A stretch of DNA of 64,000 nucleotides from JBECKS01 sp964557005. GTDB taxonomy: Bacteria > Pseudomonadota > Gammaproteobacteria > Pseudomonadales > JBECKS01. Both the position numbers and the translations under genes were made by a program. The notes beneath the pieces were generated by a model. It did no database searches. It saw only the letters and a program-made list of their open reading frames with translations, and was not told where the DNA came from. Shown one piece after another: positions 9,491 through 18,578 of this stretch (position 1 is the stretch's first letter; every line of letters begins with the position of its first letter). Location of the stretch: positions 62,001-126,000 of the forward strand of contig CAZKYI010000004.1 in assembly GCA_964557005.1 (NCBI GenBank). The letters run 5' to 3'.

Positions 9491-9645
9491 CTCTGAGCAA
9501 AAGTGCATGGGTAAGGAATTAACCATTGAATTACAGTGACTCGGTGTGGAAGTGATTGGCTAATGCGCCTGCCATGCAAGTGCCGCATCGCAGCGATATA
9601 CTTCAGCAACTGGAAGATGAAGGTTTCACTGTGATTCCTAATCTA
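9491..9645 (+). pseudogene. Decayed purT fragment (5' part)
   Basis: The stretch GGTAAGGAATTAACCATTG and its continuation match purT at about 5676-5725 almost base for base. ATGCAAGTGCCGCATCGCAG then matches 5751-5770, and a later block matches about 5870-5915 (codons for QxLEDEGFTVIP). Internal deletions and an in-frame stop (TGA replacing CGA after the ELQ codons) show it is dead. The matching blocks keep the same order and strand as the intact gene. The fragment breaks off just before the 3' end of the convergent FG-GAP gene. Confidence 0.85.
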
Positions 9646-9660
9646 TCTAAAAAATTTACT

Positions 9661-12465
9661 CTAAATACAGTAAGGCTTGAAATGGTAATATGAAAATCTT
9701 CGAACAAATGTAACAACAAAGAGTAAAAAAAGTATAGGGAAATTGATTATTCCACCAGAGGAACCGCTTGTGCTAGATGAGTTGCTTGTGTCTGCTGTGG
9801 GAGAAGGTGTTGATTTAGATTTATCTTCATTTTCATCATGTGGTAGGGCTGCGGGAGCGGTTTTTGATGTAACAACAAAGGTTTGAAACACCTCGCCGAG
9901 AGATACCTCGTATTCAATACTGCTACTATGTGTGTTAGGAGTGTTAACATTAAACACGACCTCATCTCCATTTTCTACGAGTCCGACAGAAGTATCAAAG
10001 TTAGAGCCATTAATACTAAGAGTTCCATTCTTGATAGAAATTGGTGTGATGTCTGTTAAATTAGATATTTCCAAAACTTTAGTTGTTACTGTGGTGGCAG
10101 TATCGACATCGGAAATATTATCAATAGAGTAATTGGCTGTTTGTGTTGAAATATTTTTAAGGAATGTTGGTGTTAAACTTGATTTAACAGTCATTGCTAT
10201 ATCAATACCATTTGATTCGAATAAATCAGCCATAGCGAAATCGTGGCCTGTAGTACTTACAAGGAATGACTTACTTTGTTTGAAATTTGCGTGGCCATCA
10301 TTAATATATACGTTGATACCGTTAGAAAATCCAGAGGTTGTAATTATTTCCGGCCCATTGATTCCATCCAAGTCATGTATAAATATTTTTGGTATAGGAT
10401 ATCTTGCCCAACTTTCAGGTTGCTGAATTCTTGTAAAGTTAAATCCATTTCCCTGGTTAAGAAAAATATAAAAGCGGTTGGAATAACTAACAACAAAGTC
10501 TAGACCATTAACTCCATCAAGATCACCAACAGCTAAAGATCGTATCGAAGTCATTGATGTAGTTGAAAATTCAGCAACATACGAATCAAAAGAAAGTTCC
10601 CCGTTATGATTTTTCATCACTCCAATTGATCCTTTTTTTTCAAGATAAAGCACATCAATATCGCCATCGTTATCAAAATCGCCTGCAATAAAATCATATG
10701 GAGAATCGTTGTTTGGTATTTCTGCTATTTTCTTTGATAAAAATCCGCCAGATCCATCATTAAATCTTGTTACAACAACATATTTTCCACTTTGATAATC
10801 GTGTCCAACAAAATCATCTCCATTCTTGCCATCAATATCTACCAGTATCCATCTGTCAATATCACTACTACTTGTTGCTAGTGTCCCAGAGTTTTCGGTG
10901 AAAGTTCCATCTCCTTTAACAAAGTATTTGAGCGGAGAATTACCGTTTGCTTCGACAGCTAGATCCAAAGCGCCTGTATTGTCCATATTTCCAACTTGCA
11001 TTCTGTTTGTACCGAAAGATGTTGGGTAATTTTGAGGTGGTTCAAAAGAATCCAGTCCATCGCTAAGTAAGATTGAAAATTTGTTTTCGGTATTGTAGTA
11101 GGAGATGGCTATATCCATATGATGCTCGCCATCCATATCTAAAGATACAATTTTTCTAGTATTCTCATTAAGCTCATAATCTACTGATGGGAAAATACCA
11201 TTGTCACCACTGATAATCGGGTAGAAATAGTTAAAGCCCACGACCAGAAGGTCGTTAATTCCATTACTATTTAAATCACCAAATAGAAAATTCCCATAGT
11301 ATGGTAGAGTTTGTCGCGAGTTAAATACACCATTACCTGAATTGAGGTAAATACTTTTACTGCTTGAATAATTATCATAAGAGTATCTGTTTGAAACTAT
11401 AATATCTAAACCATTTTGGCCATCAATGTCGAAAAATTCAAAACTGGAAATACCACTTATAACAGTATTGAGAATTTCTGCTGAACCGAAACCATTACCA
11501 TTCCCTAGGTTTTTATAAAAAATCAGCTCTTTCTCTTGATTATACCCTACGATATCTTCTCCATTTTCTCCATTGATATCGGCTAAACCGTAGATAGGCA
11601 TAGGCATATGTTTTATATCACTTATTGATGTAAAGCTGCCATCAGCATTGTTAGAAAGAACTCGTAGCATTTGAGTTGATGTATTTCTTGTTAAGATGTC
11701 CAATCCATCTCTTCCGTCGAAATCAAACAGGTAAGCTTTATCTTCGGCTGTCTCAAAATCATATGTATTTTCGAGATTGAAGCCCCCTGAATCATTGTTT
11801 AGCCACACTTCGACCTTTTTATTAGAGTTGCTGAATAAGATAATATCTTTTCCATAAGCTAAATCGGTATCAAACAAGCCAAGAATAATTGGTTGTTTGA
11901 TTGTATCTAGTGTAATCGGTGAAAATGAATTATCCCCATTATTAAAAAACACAGAGACATTGTTTAGAGAGTGGGATACAACGAAGTCTAGTCCGTTAAT
12001 ATTATCTAAATCGGTAAATTTAATACTCCCTGCATTAATCCTATCTGCCAAAATATATTCGTAAGTTAATGTATATTTTCCGAAGCCATTGTTAATAAAA
12101 ACCGAAACAGAAGAATGGTTTAGATCATTAGAATAATTCCGAGTAACAATGTCATCTCCATTCTTTCCATCTACATCAAGCACATAAAAATCTAAAATTT
12201 TTGATTCGGTATAATAGCGTTCTCCTGAATCTGAAAAGTACGCGTTGCCATGATTAAGCATTATTTTAATAATGTTATCTTCGGCAACAACTACATCCAT
12301 TCCATTTTTTTGGTCAACATCAGCTAGCTTTGCTAAGTGTGAAGTGTTGTCTCCCATATAAAAGCCAGTTGGAGCATTAAACAATATCATTCCCGTACTA
12401 TTAACTGTCATTGTTAAAGCTAGCAAACAGGCAACAATTTTTATTGTTAGATTTGGGTTATGCAT
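9661..12465 (-). CDS. Secreted FG-GAP/VCBS-type beta-propeller protein with C-terminal sorting-like tail
   Basis: A 934-residue exported protein. The N-terminus is signal-peptide-like (IKIVACLLALTMTVNST). About 15 repeats follow with calcium-type loops such as DVDGKNGDD, DFDGRDGLD, DIDGQNGLD and DFDNDGDID, spaced roughly 45-60 residues and ending near residue 790. This would suit two seven-bladed propellers. A single Ig-like SING...GDEVVF module comes next, then a Ser/Thr/Pro-rich linker and the tail SSGG, a hydrophobic helix (FPILFLLFVVTFV) and RR. That tail resembles GlyGly-CTERM proteins handled by type II secretion and rhombosortase, though it is longer after the Arg pair. The gene is markedly more AT-rich than its neighbours and is bracketed by purT debris, which suggests acquisition. 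The ligand is unknown; adhesion or surface binding is a guess. Confidence 0.82.
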   Translation of the reverse strand: MHNPNLTIKIVACLLALTMTVNSTGMILFNAPTGFYMGDNTSHLAKLADVDQKNGMDVVVAEDNIIKIMLNHGNAYFSDSGERYYTESKILDFYVLDVDGKNGDDIVTRNYSNDLNHSSVSVFINNGFGKYTLTYEYILADRINAGSIKFTDLDNINGLDFVVSHSLNNVSVFFNNGDNSFSPITLDTIKQPIILGLFDTDLAYGKDIILFSNSNKKVEVWLNNDSGGFNLENTYDFETAEDKAYLFDFDGRDGLDILTRNTSTQMLRVLSNNADGSFTSISDIKHMPMPIYGLADINGENGEDIVGYNQEKELIFYKNLGNGNGFGSAEILNTVISGISSFEFFDIDGQNGLDIIVSNRYSYDNYSSSKSIYLNSGNGVFNSRQTLPYYGNFLFGDLNSNGINDLLVVGFNYFYPIISGDNGIFPSVDYELNENTRKIVSLDMDGEHHMDIAISYYNTENKFSILLSDGLDSFEPPQNYPTSFGTNRMQVGNMDNTGALDLAVEANGNSPLKYFVKGDGTFTENSGTLATSSSDIDRWILVDIDGKNGDDFVGHDYQSGKYVVVTRFNDGSGGFLSKKIAEIPNNDSPYDFIAGDFDNDGDIDVLYLEKKGSIGVMKNHNGELSFDSYVAEFSTTSMTSIRSLAVGDLDGVNGLDFVVSYSNRFYIFLNQGNGFNFTRIQQPESWARYPIPKIFIHDLDGINGPEIITTSGFSNGINVYINDGHANFKQSKSFLVSTTGHDFAMADLFESNGIDIAMTVKSSLTPTFLKNISTQTANYSIDNISDVDTATTVTTKVLEISNLTDITPISIKNGTLSINGSNFDTSVGLVENGDEVVFNVNTPNTHSSSIEYEVSLGEVFQTFVVTSKTAPAALPHDENEDKSKSTPSPTADTSNSSSTSGSSGGIINFPILFLLFVVTFVRRFSYYHFKPYCI

Positions 12466-12608
12466 AGTAAAAAGTCCATAATACTTATATCTAGCAATAT
12501 CTAGACTTGATAGCGTACTAGTAAGAAGTGATTTCTATATTTTGTTGAATATTGATTAAGCTACTTGGTTTCGTTTATACCTACAGTTTTGTCATCTGTA
12601 AATGACAT

Positions 12609-12640
12609 ATGTGCCGCTATCGCCAAAGCTAAGGCAGCAC
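12609..12640 (+). pseudogene. Decayed purT fragment (3' end)
   Basis: The bases translate as AAIAKAKAA, identical to the PurT C-terminal residues encoded at about 6732-6758. Codon-level differences are few (for example ATC for ATT and GCT for GCC). The match stops at the position of the last purT codons. It lies in the same orientation as the 5' fragment at 9491-9645, with the whole FG-GAP gene between. No ribosome site or usable frame remains. The match is short, so it is supported mainly by its pairing with the 5' fragment. Confidence 0.7.
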
Positions 12641-12687
12641 TAGATGATTTTAAATTGACAAGCTGAAACAAAATAACAGGACATAAC

Positions 12688-13455
12688 ATGCGCGTGATTG
12701 TTGAAAACAAGGGGCCAGTAACCACCATTATGATGAATCGGCCAGAAGTTAAAAATGCGGTGGACGGCATCAGCGCCGAAGCCTTGGTAAAGGCGTTCAC
12801 GGATTTTGAACAGGACGACAGCGCCAAGGTGGCGGTTTTCTGCGGTAAAGACACTTTTTGTGCAGGTGCAGATTTAAAATCCGTAGCCGCACTCGATGAC
12901 AGTGCGCCCAAAGTGCGTGAGCAAGGTGATGGCCCAATGGGGCCAAGCCGTATGTGTTTATCCAAACCTGTGATTGCCGCCATTGAAGGTTATGCGGTTG
13001 CCGGAGGTATGGAGCTGGCCTTATGGTGTGACCTGCGTGTTATGGCAGAAGATGCCATCTTCGGTATTTTTTGCAGACGTTTCGGCGTGCCGCTGGTCGA
13101 TGGCGGTACGGTGCGTTTACCGCGTTTAATTGGCATGAGCCGTGCACTGGATTTAATACTTACAGGCCGTGCGGTAAATGCACAGGAAGCCCTGCACATG
13201 GGTTTGGCCAATCGTGTGGTACAAAAGGGGCAGGCCATTAGCGCAGCGCAGCAACTGGCCTTGGAAATCGCCAGTTTTCCACAAATGTGTATGCGCCATG
13301 ATCGCCTGAGCGCCTATCAGCAATGGGATCTGGATTATGAACAAGCCATGCTCAATGAAACCCGTTTGGGTTTGCAGGTGATTATGAAAGGAGAAACGCT
13401 GGAAGGAGCGACGCGTTTTAGTCAGGGGCAGGGCAGGCATGGGAAGTTCTTGTAA
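12688..13455 (+). CDS. Crotonase-fold enoyl-CoA hydratase/isomerase family protein
   Basis: A 255-residue cytoplasmic protein of the crotonase superfamily, acting on acyl-CoA thioesters. The oxyanion-hole segments are visible: CAGADLKSV near residue 60 and AIEGYAVAGGMELALWCDLRV near 100-120. The stretch FGIFCRRFGVPLVDGGT does not present the two glutamates of classical enoyl-CoA hydratase (the first position appears to be Cys, the second Asp). Hydratase activity should therefore not be assumed. It ends 3 bases from the convergent esterase gene. The ribosome site before ATG 12688 (ACAGGACATAAC) is moderate. Confidence 0.88.
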   Translation: MRVIVENKGPVTTIMMNRPEVKNAVDGISAEALVKAFTDFEQDDSAKVAVFCGKDTFCAGADLKSVAALDDSAPKVREQGDGPMGPSRMCLSKPVIAAIEGYAVAGGMELALWCDLRVMAEDAIFGIFCRRFGVPLVDGGTVRLPRLIGMSRALDLILTGRAVNAQEALHMGLANRVVQKGQAISAAQQLALEIASFPQMCMRHDRLSAYQQWDLDYEQAMLNETRLGLQVIMKGETLEGATRFSQGQGRHGKFL

Positions 13456-13458
13456 CAA

Positions 13459-14973
13459 CTAAAGCAACCCCTCCCAAAATTGCCGCTGTTCACTCAATGG
13501 GTCAAATAACACTTCACAGTGTTTGCCCAGTTCCATCGTTGCTCTGTTTTCCAAATCATAAGCTTGCCATTCGGGAAGCAAGGCATTTTGCGGCGAGCCT
13601 GTTTTTGCAAAAGCACTCCATGCAGCTACGCATTGTGAGGACAGTTGCACACCGTCGGGATTTTCACCGACAAATAATTTTGCAAAATTATCGTGCATGG
13701 TACCCATCACAAAAGGGATTTCTACGGCATGGCAGGAACCGAGTTTGCCATCGAGTAAAATTGCTTCATAAGTGAATAAATAGGTAAACACGTTTGCAGT
13801 GTGTTTGAGTTGCGCTTCCAGTAAACGAATGGCAGGAATTCTGAAAAAGCGATCACTTTCGATGGCGCTGAACACATCGACTGCTTTGGCTTGTCTTGCT
13901 TCATCGTAATAACACTCTACCGCTTCTTTGGCATGTCCGGGAACGCGGGTGTTAATCACTTTATGCAGCGCGGCTTCATCGAGCTTGTTTTTTCCAGGAT
14001 CACTTAGCTGGGTAAAGAAATTCCATTCATGCAGGTTGGTACCAATCATCACATCAACTTCTTTGGCAGAGCCTTGCGCAATTGCTTCCAGTGGGTCAAT
14101 CGGTAATACGTCATCACCAAAAGTGGGCACAAACACAAAACTGCTCACAGGCAAACGTTTTTCTCTGCCTTCGTTGGAGAATTTAATATCGCTGATGCTT
14201 GCCTGAAGTTTCAGAATTTCCTCAATACTCAGTTCCTGCAATTTTTCAAGTTGTGAAACGGGTATTGCGGCTTTATCCAGAAATGCGTGCGCCACCCGTA
14301 GTGCATCTTCGGGCAGGCTGGTCATGTGTGCCGCACCGCTTTGCATAATGGCTTTCTGGAATAATCCTTTCGCCAGAGGGCTGCCTAACAAACAGGCCGT
14401 ACCCATTGCACCTGCCGATTCACCAAACACGCAGACATTGTTGGGGTCACCACCAAAAGCGTGGATATTATTTTTTACCCAGGTGAGTGCAGCGAGCATA
14501 TCTCTTAAACCCACATTACTGTGACAGGGCGAAGTTTCTGCAATGCGTGAAAAATCGACGAAGCCCAGAACGCCAAGCCGATAGTTGATGGTGACCAGCA
14601 CAACATCACCTTGCATGGGAAGCGTGGAATCGAGATACACACTTTGCTCGCCCGAACCGCTGGTAAAACTGCCGCCATGAATCCACACCATCACTGGCCG
14701 TGCTTTGGAATCTGCCCTTGGTGTTACTACATTGAGATACAAACAGTCTTCGTTGTATTCCTTGACCATGGCAAGGATTCCCTTGTTTTGCGGTGCTGCG
14801 GCAGCCGTTTTGGTGCATTCTTTGACACCTTGCCAAGGCTTGGCGGGCAAGGGCGCCTTGAAACGCAGTTCACCGATGGGTGGTTGTGCATAAGGAATAC
14901 CGAGAAAATATTCCGCACCATTTTTTGAAAAACCTTGTACTTGCCCTGATTGCGTATTGACGATGGAATTCAT
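13459..14973 (-). CDS. Type B carboxylesterase
   Basis: A 504-residue alpha/beta-hydrolase of the carboxylesterase/lipase family B. The oxyanion HGG is at residues 99-101, and the nucleophile elbow GESAG at 184-188 has catalytic Ser186. The histidine motif GSCHAVEIPFV is near residue 400. There is no signal peptide, so it is probably cytoplasmic. The N-terminal GxVQGF...GIPYAQPPIGELRF pattern is classic for the family. It is convergent with the crotonase gene. The substrate is unknown; neighbouring acyl-CoA and P450 functions hint at lipid or xenobiotic ester use. Confidence 0.93.
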   Translation of the reverse strand: MNSIVNTQSGQVQGFSKNGAEYFLGIPYAQPPIGELRFKAPLPAKPWQGVKECTKTAAAAPQNKGILAMVKEYNEDCLYLNVVTPRADSKARPVMVWIHGGSFTSGSGEQSVYLDSTLPMQGDVVLVTINYRLGVLGFVDFSRIAETSPCHSNVGLRDMLAALTWVKNNIHAFGGDPNNVCVFGESAGAMGTACLLGSPLAKGLFQKAIMQSGAAHMTSLPEDALRVAHAFLDKAAIPVSQLEKLQELSIEEILKLQASISDIKFSNEGREKRLPVSSFVFVPTFGDDVLPIDPLEAIAQGSAKEVDVMIGTNLHEWNFFTQLSDPGKNKLDEAALHKVINTRVPGHAKEAVECYYDEARQAKAVDVFSAIESDRFFRIPAIRLLEAQLKHTANVFTYLFTYEAILLDGKLGSCHAVEIPFVMGTMHDNFAKLFVGENPDGVQLSSQCVAAWSAFAKTGSPQNALLPEWQAYDLENRATMELGKHCEVLFDPLSEQRQFWEGLL

Positions 14974-15082
14974 GGATACCCCTCACATTTGAATAACTAC
15001 GCGCATGTGAATCTATGTTACCTTAGGCCGCCTTGGAAAAAAGCCTGTTAAACGTCAATTTAAAGTCGCAAAAGTTTTATCG

Positions 15083-16114
15083 ATGAATTTCAAACGTATT
15101 GCTGTGTTCAGAATGTCGGCTCTGGGTGACTGTGTACTGGTTTCTGCAGCAGTGTTAGCGCTCAGGCAGACTTTCCCTGAGGCTAGAATCACCTGGATTA
15201 TCGACAGTGCGTTTCAGCCTTTATTCGAGCCGATGGAAGGTGTGGAATTTATCGGCATTTCCAAGCCGCGCTCTGTTGGAGATTATTGGGCATTGAAACA
15301 GCAGCTTTCTGGCTATCAGTTTGATGTATTGCTGGCCATGCAATCCAGTTTGCGCGCCAATTTGATTTATCCCCTGATTCAAGCCAAAACCAAAATCGGT
15401 TTTGACAACACGCGAGGGCGTGAAGGGCATCGCTTTTTTGTGAATGCGCAAATACGCTTTAAACAAGAGCACTTACTCGACGGCTTTCTTGCTTTTGTTG
15501 CGCATCTTGCGCCCAACGCTGTGCTCAAACCCGAATGGAATTTACAGATAACGCAAGCCGATAAAAGTTGGGCGGCACAGCGTCTGGAAAAGGGTGGCGA
15601 ACATATTCTGATTGTGAATCCGGCTGCCAGTAAAAAAGAGCGTAGTTGTGATGCGGCGTTTTATGTGGCGCTTGTGCAAAAATGTCAGGCGCTTTTCTCG
15701 GCGGTGGTGCTTACGGGCGGAAAAGCGGATTGGGAATGCCAGTTAGCCGCAGCCATCGAACAAGGTTCTACTCTGGAAAAGCCAATCGTCAATCTGGTGG
15801 GTAAAACTTCATTGGGGCAGTTGCTTGCAGTGATTGACAGGGCGGCGGTGTTTGTCTCACCCGATACTGGCCCCATTCATATTGCCGATGCCCTGGGTAA
15901 AAAAGTGGTGGGGCTTTATGCGGTAGCCAGACCACAGCTTACCGGGCCGTATCAGAATCTCGCGCACGTGGTCGATGCTTATCCAAAAGCGGTGCAGGCT
16001 TTGTGTGGTAAACAGGCAGATGAAGTGGCCTGGTCTTATCGGGTGCATCACCCACAAGCCATGTCATTTGTGGAGTTGGATAAGGCGTATGAGCAGATAG
16101 AACAACTCAGCTAG
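15083..16114 (+). CDS. Glycosyltransferase family 9 (LPS heptosyltransferase-like)
   Basis: A 343-residue GT-B enzyme of family 9, which transfers ADP-heptose to the LPS inner core at the inner membrane's cytoplasmic face. It starts FKRIAVFRMSALGDCVLVSAAV, the usual N-terminal loop. The C-terminal half shows NPAASKKER and the nucleotide-sugar segment VSPDTGPIHIADALGKKVVGLY. hldE and hldD, which make the donor ADP-heptose, follow directly. Whether it is WaaC, WaaF or another member cannot be told by eye. Confidence 0.9.
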   Translation: MNFKRIAVFRMSALGDCVLVSAAVLALRQTFPEARITWIIDSAFQPLFEPMEGVEFIGISKPRSVGDYWALKQQLSGYQFDVLLAMQSSLRANLIYPLIQAKTKIGFDNTRGREGHRFFVNAQIRFKQEHLLDGFLAFVAHLAPNAVLKPEWNLQITQADKSWAAQRLEKGGEHILIVNPAASKKERSCDAAFYVALVQKCQALFSAVVLTGGKADWECQLAAAIEQGSTLEKPIVNLVGKTSLGQLLAVIDRAAVFVSPDTGPIHIADALGKKVVGLYAVARPQLTGPYQNLAHVVDAYPKAVQALCGKQADEVAWSYRVHHPQAMSFVELDKAYEQIEQLS

Positions 16115-16119
16115 CTGGT

Positions 16120-16148
16120 TTTAATCACACAAATGCCCATGCTAGAAT
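16120..16148 (+). promoter_or_regulatory. Candidate sigma70 promoter for hldE-hldD
   Basis: TTTAAT (16120-16125) and TAGAAT (16143-16148) are separated by 17 bases, about 35 bases before the hldE start. The -10 box is good and the -35 box weak. Called by eye only. Confidence 0.35.
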
Positions 16149-16182
16149 ACTTTAAATTATTTTCATAAGTGATTGATTTTAT

Positions 16183-17634
16183 ATGAACAAGTTCAAAGGA
16201 ATACCAGATTTCAGTCAGGCCAAAGTGCTGGTGGTGGGTGATCTTATGCTCGATCGCTACTGGTCTGGCAGCACCGAAAGAATTTCGCCCGAAGCACCGA
16301 TTCCAGTGGTCAAAGTCACTGGCAGGGAAGACAGGGTGGGCGGTGCAGGCAACGTCGCGCTGAATATCGCAAGCCTTGGCGCACAGGTGAGTTTGCTGGC
16401 CATCACCGGAGATGATGAAGCAGCGGACATTTTGCAAGACAAACTGCACGCAGCACAGGTGCAGGCAACACTGGTGAGAGATGCAAGCATTCCAACCATT
16501 ACAAAATTGCGCGTGACCAGCCGTCATCACCAGATGATTCGACTCGATTTTGAAGAAACCTTGATAGCACAGGAAAGTCTTGAGCAGCTCAGGCAGAGTT
16601 TTGTACAACTGCTGGCACGTGAAAATTTTAATGTGGTGGTGTTTTCGGATTATGCGAAGGGTTGTCTTAAAGAAGTTGCAAGCCTGATTCAGCACTGCAA
16701 ACAGAGAAATATCCTGTGTCTGGTCGATCCCAAAGGCGTGGATTTTTCCAGATACGCAGGTGCCAGCCTGCTCACGCCCAATCGTTCAGAGTTTGATGCA
16801 GTGTGTGGTCGGGCGAATGATGAAGCAGGCATACAGCAAGCAGCTTCCAGCCTGATGTCGCAACTGGATTTACAAGCGCTGTTGCTCACACGCAGTGAAG
16901 AAGGCATGACCTTGTTTGAGAAAAGCACGCCTGCAAGTGAGCATTTCCCTGCCAGTGCTTCGGAAGTGTTTGATGTCACTGGCGCAGGCGATACGGTCAT
17001 TGCCACGCTTGCCGCCTGTTTGTCTGCGGGAAGCAGTCTGGAACACGCGGTTTATGTTGCCAATCGTGCTGCGGGTATTGTGGTGGGCAAATCGGGTACA
17101 GCGGCTATTGCCTTGCATGAGCTGGAGCAGGCACTCAGTCATCAAGGTTCGCAAAGCGGGATTTTGCCCTTGAAGCATCTGCAAGCTTTGGTGAAAGAAG
17201 CACAGGCTAAAAAACAGAAAGTCGTGATGACCAATGGTTGCTTCGACATTATTCATGCGGGGCACATCGCCTATCTGGAAGAAGCAAGGCATCTGGGCGA
17301 TAAATTGATTGTGGCAGTGAACAGCGATGAATCGGTTAAACGTCTGAAAGGTGCTGCTCGCCCCATTAATACACTTGAAAGACGCATGCAGGTGTTGGCA
17401 GGTTTGCAAGCGGTGGATTGGGTGATCGCTTTTACGGAAGATACTCCTGCGGATCTGGTTGCACAGGTACTGCCCGATATTCTTGTTAAGGGTGGCGACT
17501 GGAAAGTCGAGGAAATTGCTGGAGGTGAAGCGGTGGTGGCGAACGGTGGAAAAGTGATGTCACTTTCTTTCAAGGAAGGGCATTCAACCACAGCAATTAT
17601 TGATTTGATTAAAGAAAGAGAGCGAGCGCAGTGA
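16183..17634 (+). CDS. hldE: HldE, bifunctional heptose-7-phosphate kinase / heptose-1-phosphate adenylyltransferase
   Basis: A 483-residue fusion. Residues 1 to about 320 are a PfkB-type kinase (GGAGNVALNIASLGA, and the ATP/anion-hole signature DVTGAGDTV). From about 345 to the end is a nucleotidyltransferase (TNGCFDIIHAGH, with the HxGH motif). Together they phosphorylate D-glycero-D-manno-heptose 7-phosphate and later adenylate heptose 1-phosphate for LPS core synthesis. The length equals the E. coli enzyme. The stop overlaps the GTG start of hldD (GTGA), so the two are translationally coupled. Confidence 0.96.
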   Translation: MNKFKGIPDFSQAKVLVVGDLMLDRYWSGSTERISPEAPIPVVKVTGREDRVGGAGNVALNIASLGAQVSLLAITGDDEAADILQDKLHAAQVQATLVRDASIPTITKLRVTSRHHQMIRLDFEETLIAQESLEQLRQSFVQLLARENFNVVVFSDYAKGCLKEVASLIQHCKQRNILCLVDPKGVDFSRYAGASLLTPNRSEFDAVCGRANDEAGIQQAASSLMSQLDLQALLLTRSEEGMTLFEKSTPASEHFPASASEVFDVTGAGDTVIATLAACLSAGSSLEHAVYVANRAAGIVVGKSGTAAIALHELEQALSHQGSQSGILPLKHLQALVKEAQAKKQKVVMTNGCFDIIHAGHIAYLEEARHLGDKLIVAVNSDESVKRLKGAARPINTLERRMQVLAGLQAVDWVIAFTEDTPADLVAQVLPDILVKGGDWKVEEIAGGEAVVANGGKVMSLSFKEGHSTTAIIDLIKERERAQ

Positions 17635-18578
17635 TTATTGTAACGGGTGGTGCAGGTTTTATTGGCTCTAACATTGTGAAAGCCCTGAATGAGCGTGGCG
17701 AAAAAGACATTCTGGTTGTCGATGATTTGAGTGATGGCAAGAAATTTTCCAACATCGCGGATCTGGATATTGCTGATTACATCGACATGGATAATTTTCT
17801 TGAGCGTGTGCAAGACAAGCAAAGTTTCGGCAACTGTGATGCGATTTTCCATGAAGGTGCGTGTTCGGCAACTACCGAATGGAATGGCAAATATGTGATG
17901 TGCGTTAATTACGATTATTCCAAACAGTTACTGGCATATGCGCAAGAACAAAATATTGCTTTTCTGTATGCGTCGAGCGCGGCGGTCTATGGAGGTTCGG
18001 ACACTTTTAAAGAAGCGCCTGAATACGAAAAACCGCTGAATGTTTACGGCTATTCCAAATTTTTATTTGATTGTTGGGTGAGAAAACATCAAAACCGTTT
18101 TAATGCGCAGGTTGCAGGGTTTCGCTATTTTAATGTCTATGGGCCACGAGAAAATCACAAAGGCAGTATGGCAAGTGTGGCCTGGCATTTTAACAAGCAG
18201 ATTCTTGAGACAGGGAAATGCAAATTATTTCAGGGCAGTGGCGGCTATGGTGATGGCGCGCAGCTCAGGGATTTTGTGTTTGTTGAAGATGTGGCTGCGT
18301 GTAAATTGTGGTTTATGGATCACCCAAAAAAATCGGCGATTGTAAATCTGGGTACAGGCAAAGCGCAGAGTTTTAATGATGTTGCTTCGGCTGTCATCAA
18401 CTGGCATGGCAAGGGAAAAATTGATTACATCGCATTCCCTGAGCATTTAAAGGGTGCTTATCAATCGTTTACCCAGGCGGATTTAACGCATTTAAGAGCG
18501 CTAGGTTATCAAGCGGAATTCAAAACGGTTGAACAGGGTGTTCAGCAGTATCTTGACTGGTTGAATCATAAATATTGA
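17631..18578 (+). CDS. hldD: ADP-L-glycero-D-manno-heptose-6-epimerase HldD
   Basis: A 315-residue extended SDR that inverts C6 of ADP-heptose, the last step of the donor pathway. It begins IIVTGGAGFIGSNIVKAL (NADP-binding GxxGxxG) and carries the YGYSK catalytic motif near residue 140. The region FRYFNVYGPRENHKGSMASV is diagnostic for HldD. It starts at GTG inside the hldE stop. Its last 13 bases overlap the convergent glycosyltransferase gene. Confidence 0.96.
   Translation: MIIVTGGAGFIGSNIVKALNERGEKDILVVDDLSDGKKFSNIADLDIADYIDMDNFLERVQDKQSFGNCDAIFHEGACSATTEWNGKYVMCVNYDYSKQLLAYAQEQNIAFLYASSAAVYGGSDTFKEAPEYEKPLNVYGYSKFLFDCWVRKHQNRFNAQVAGFRYFNVYGPRENHKGSMASVAWHFNKQILETGKCKLFQGSGGYGDGAQLRDFVFVEDVAACKLWFMDHPKKSAIVNLGTGKAQSFNDVASAVINWHGKGKIDYIAFPEHLKGAYQSFTQADLTHLRALGYQAEFKTVEQGVQQYLDWLNHKY

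Noticed and set aside
9412..9609. Minus-strand open frame over the purT remnant with residues similar to a frame opposite the start of intact purT
   Set aside because: It is the antisense shadow of homologous purT DNA in both places; the similarity confirms the remnant but not a gene.
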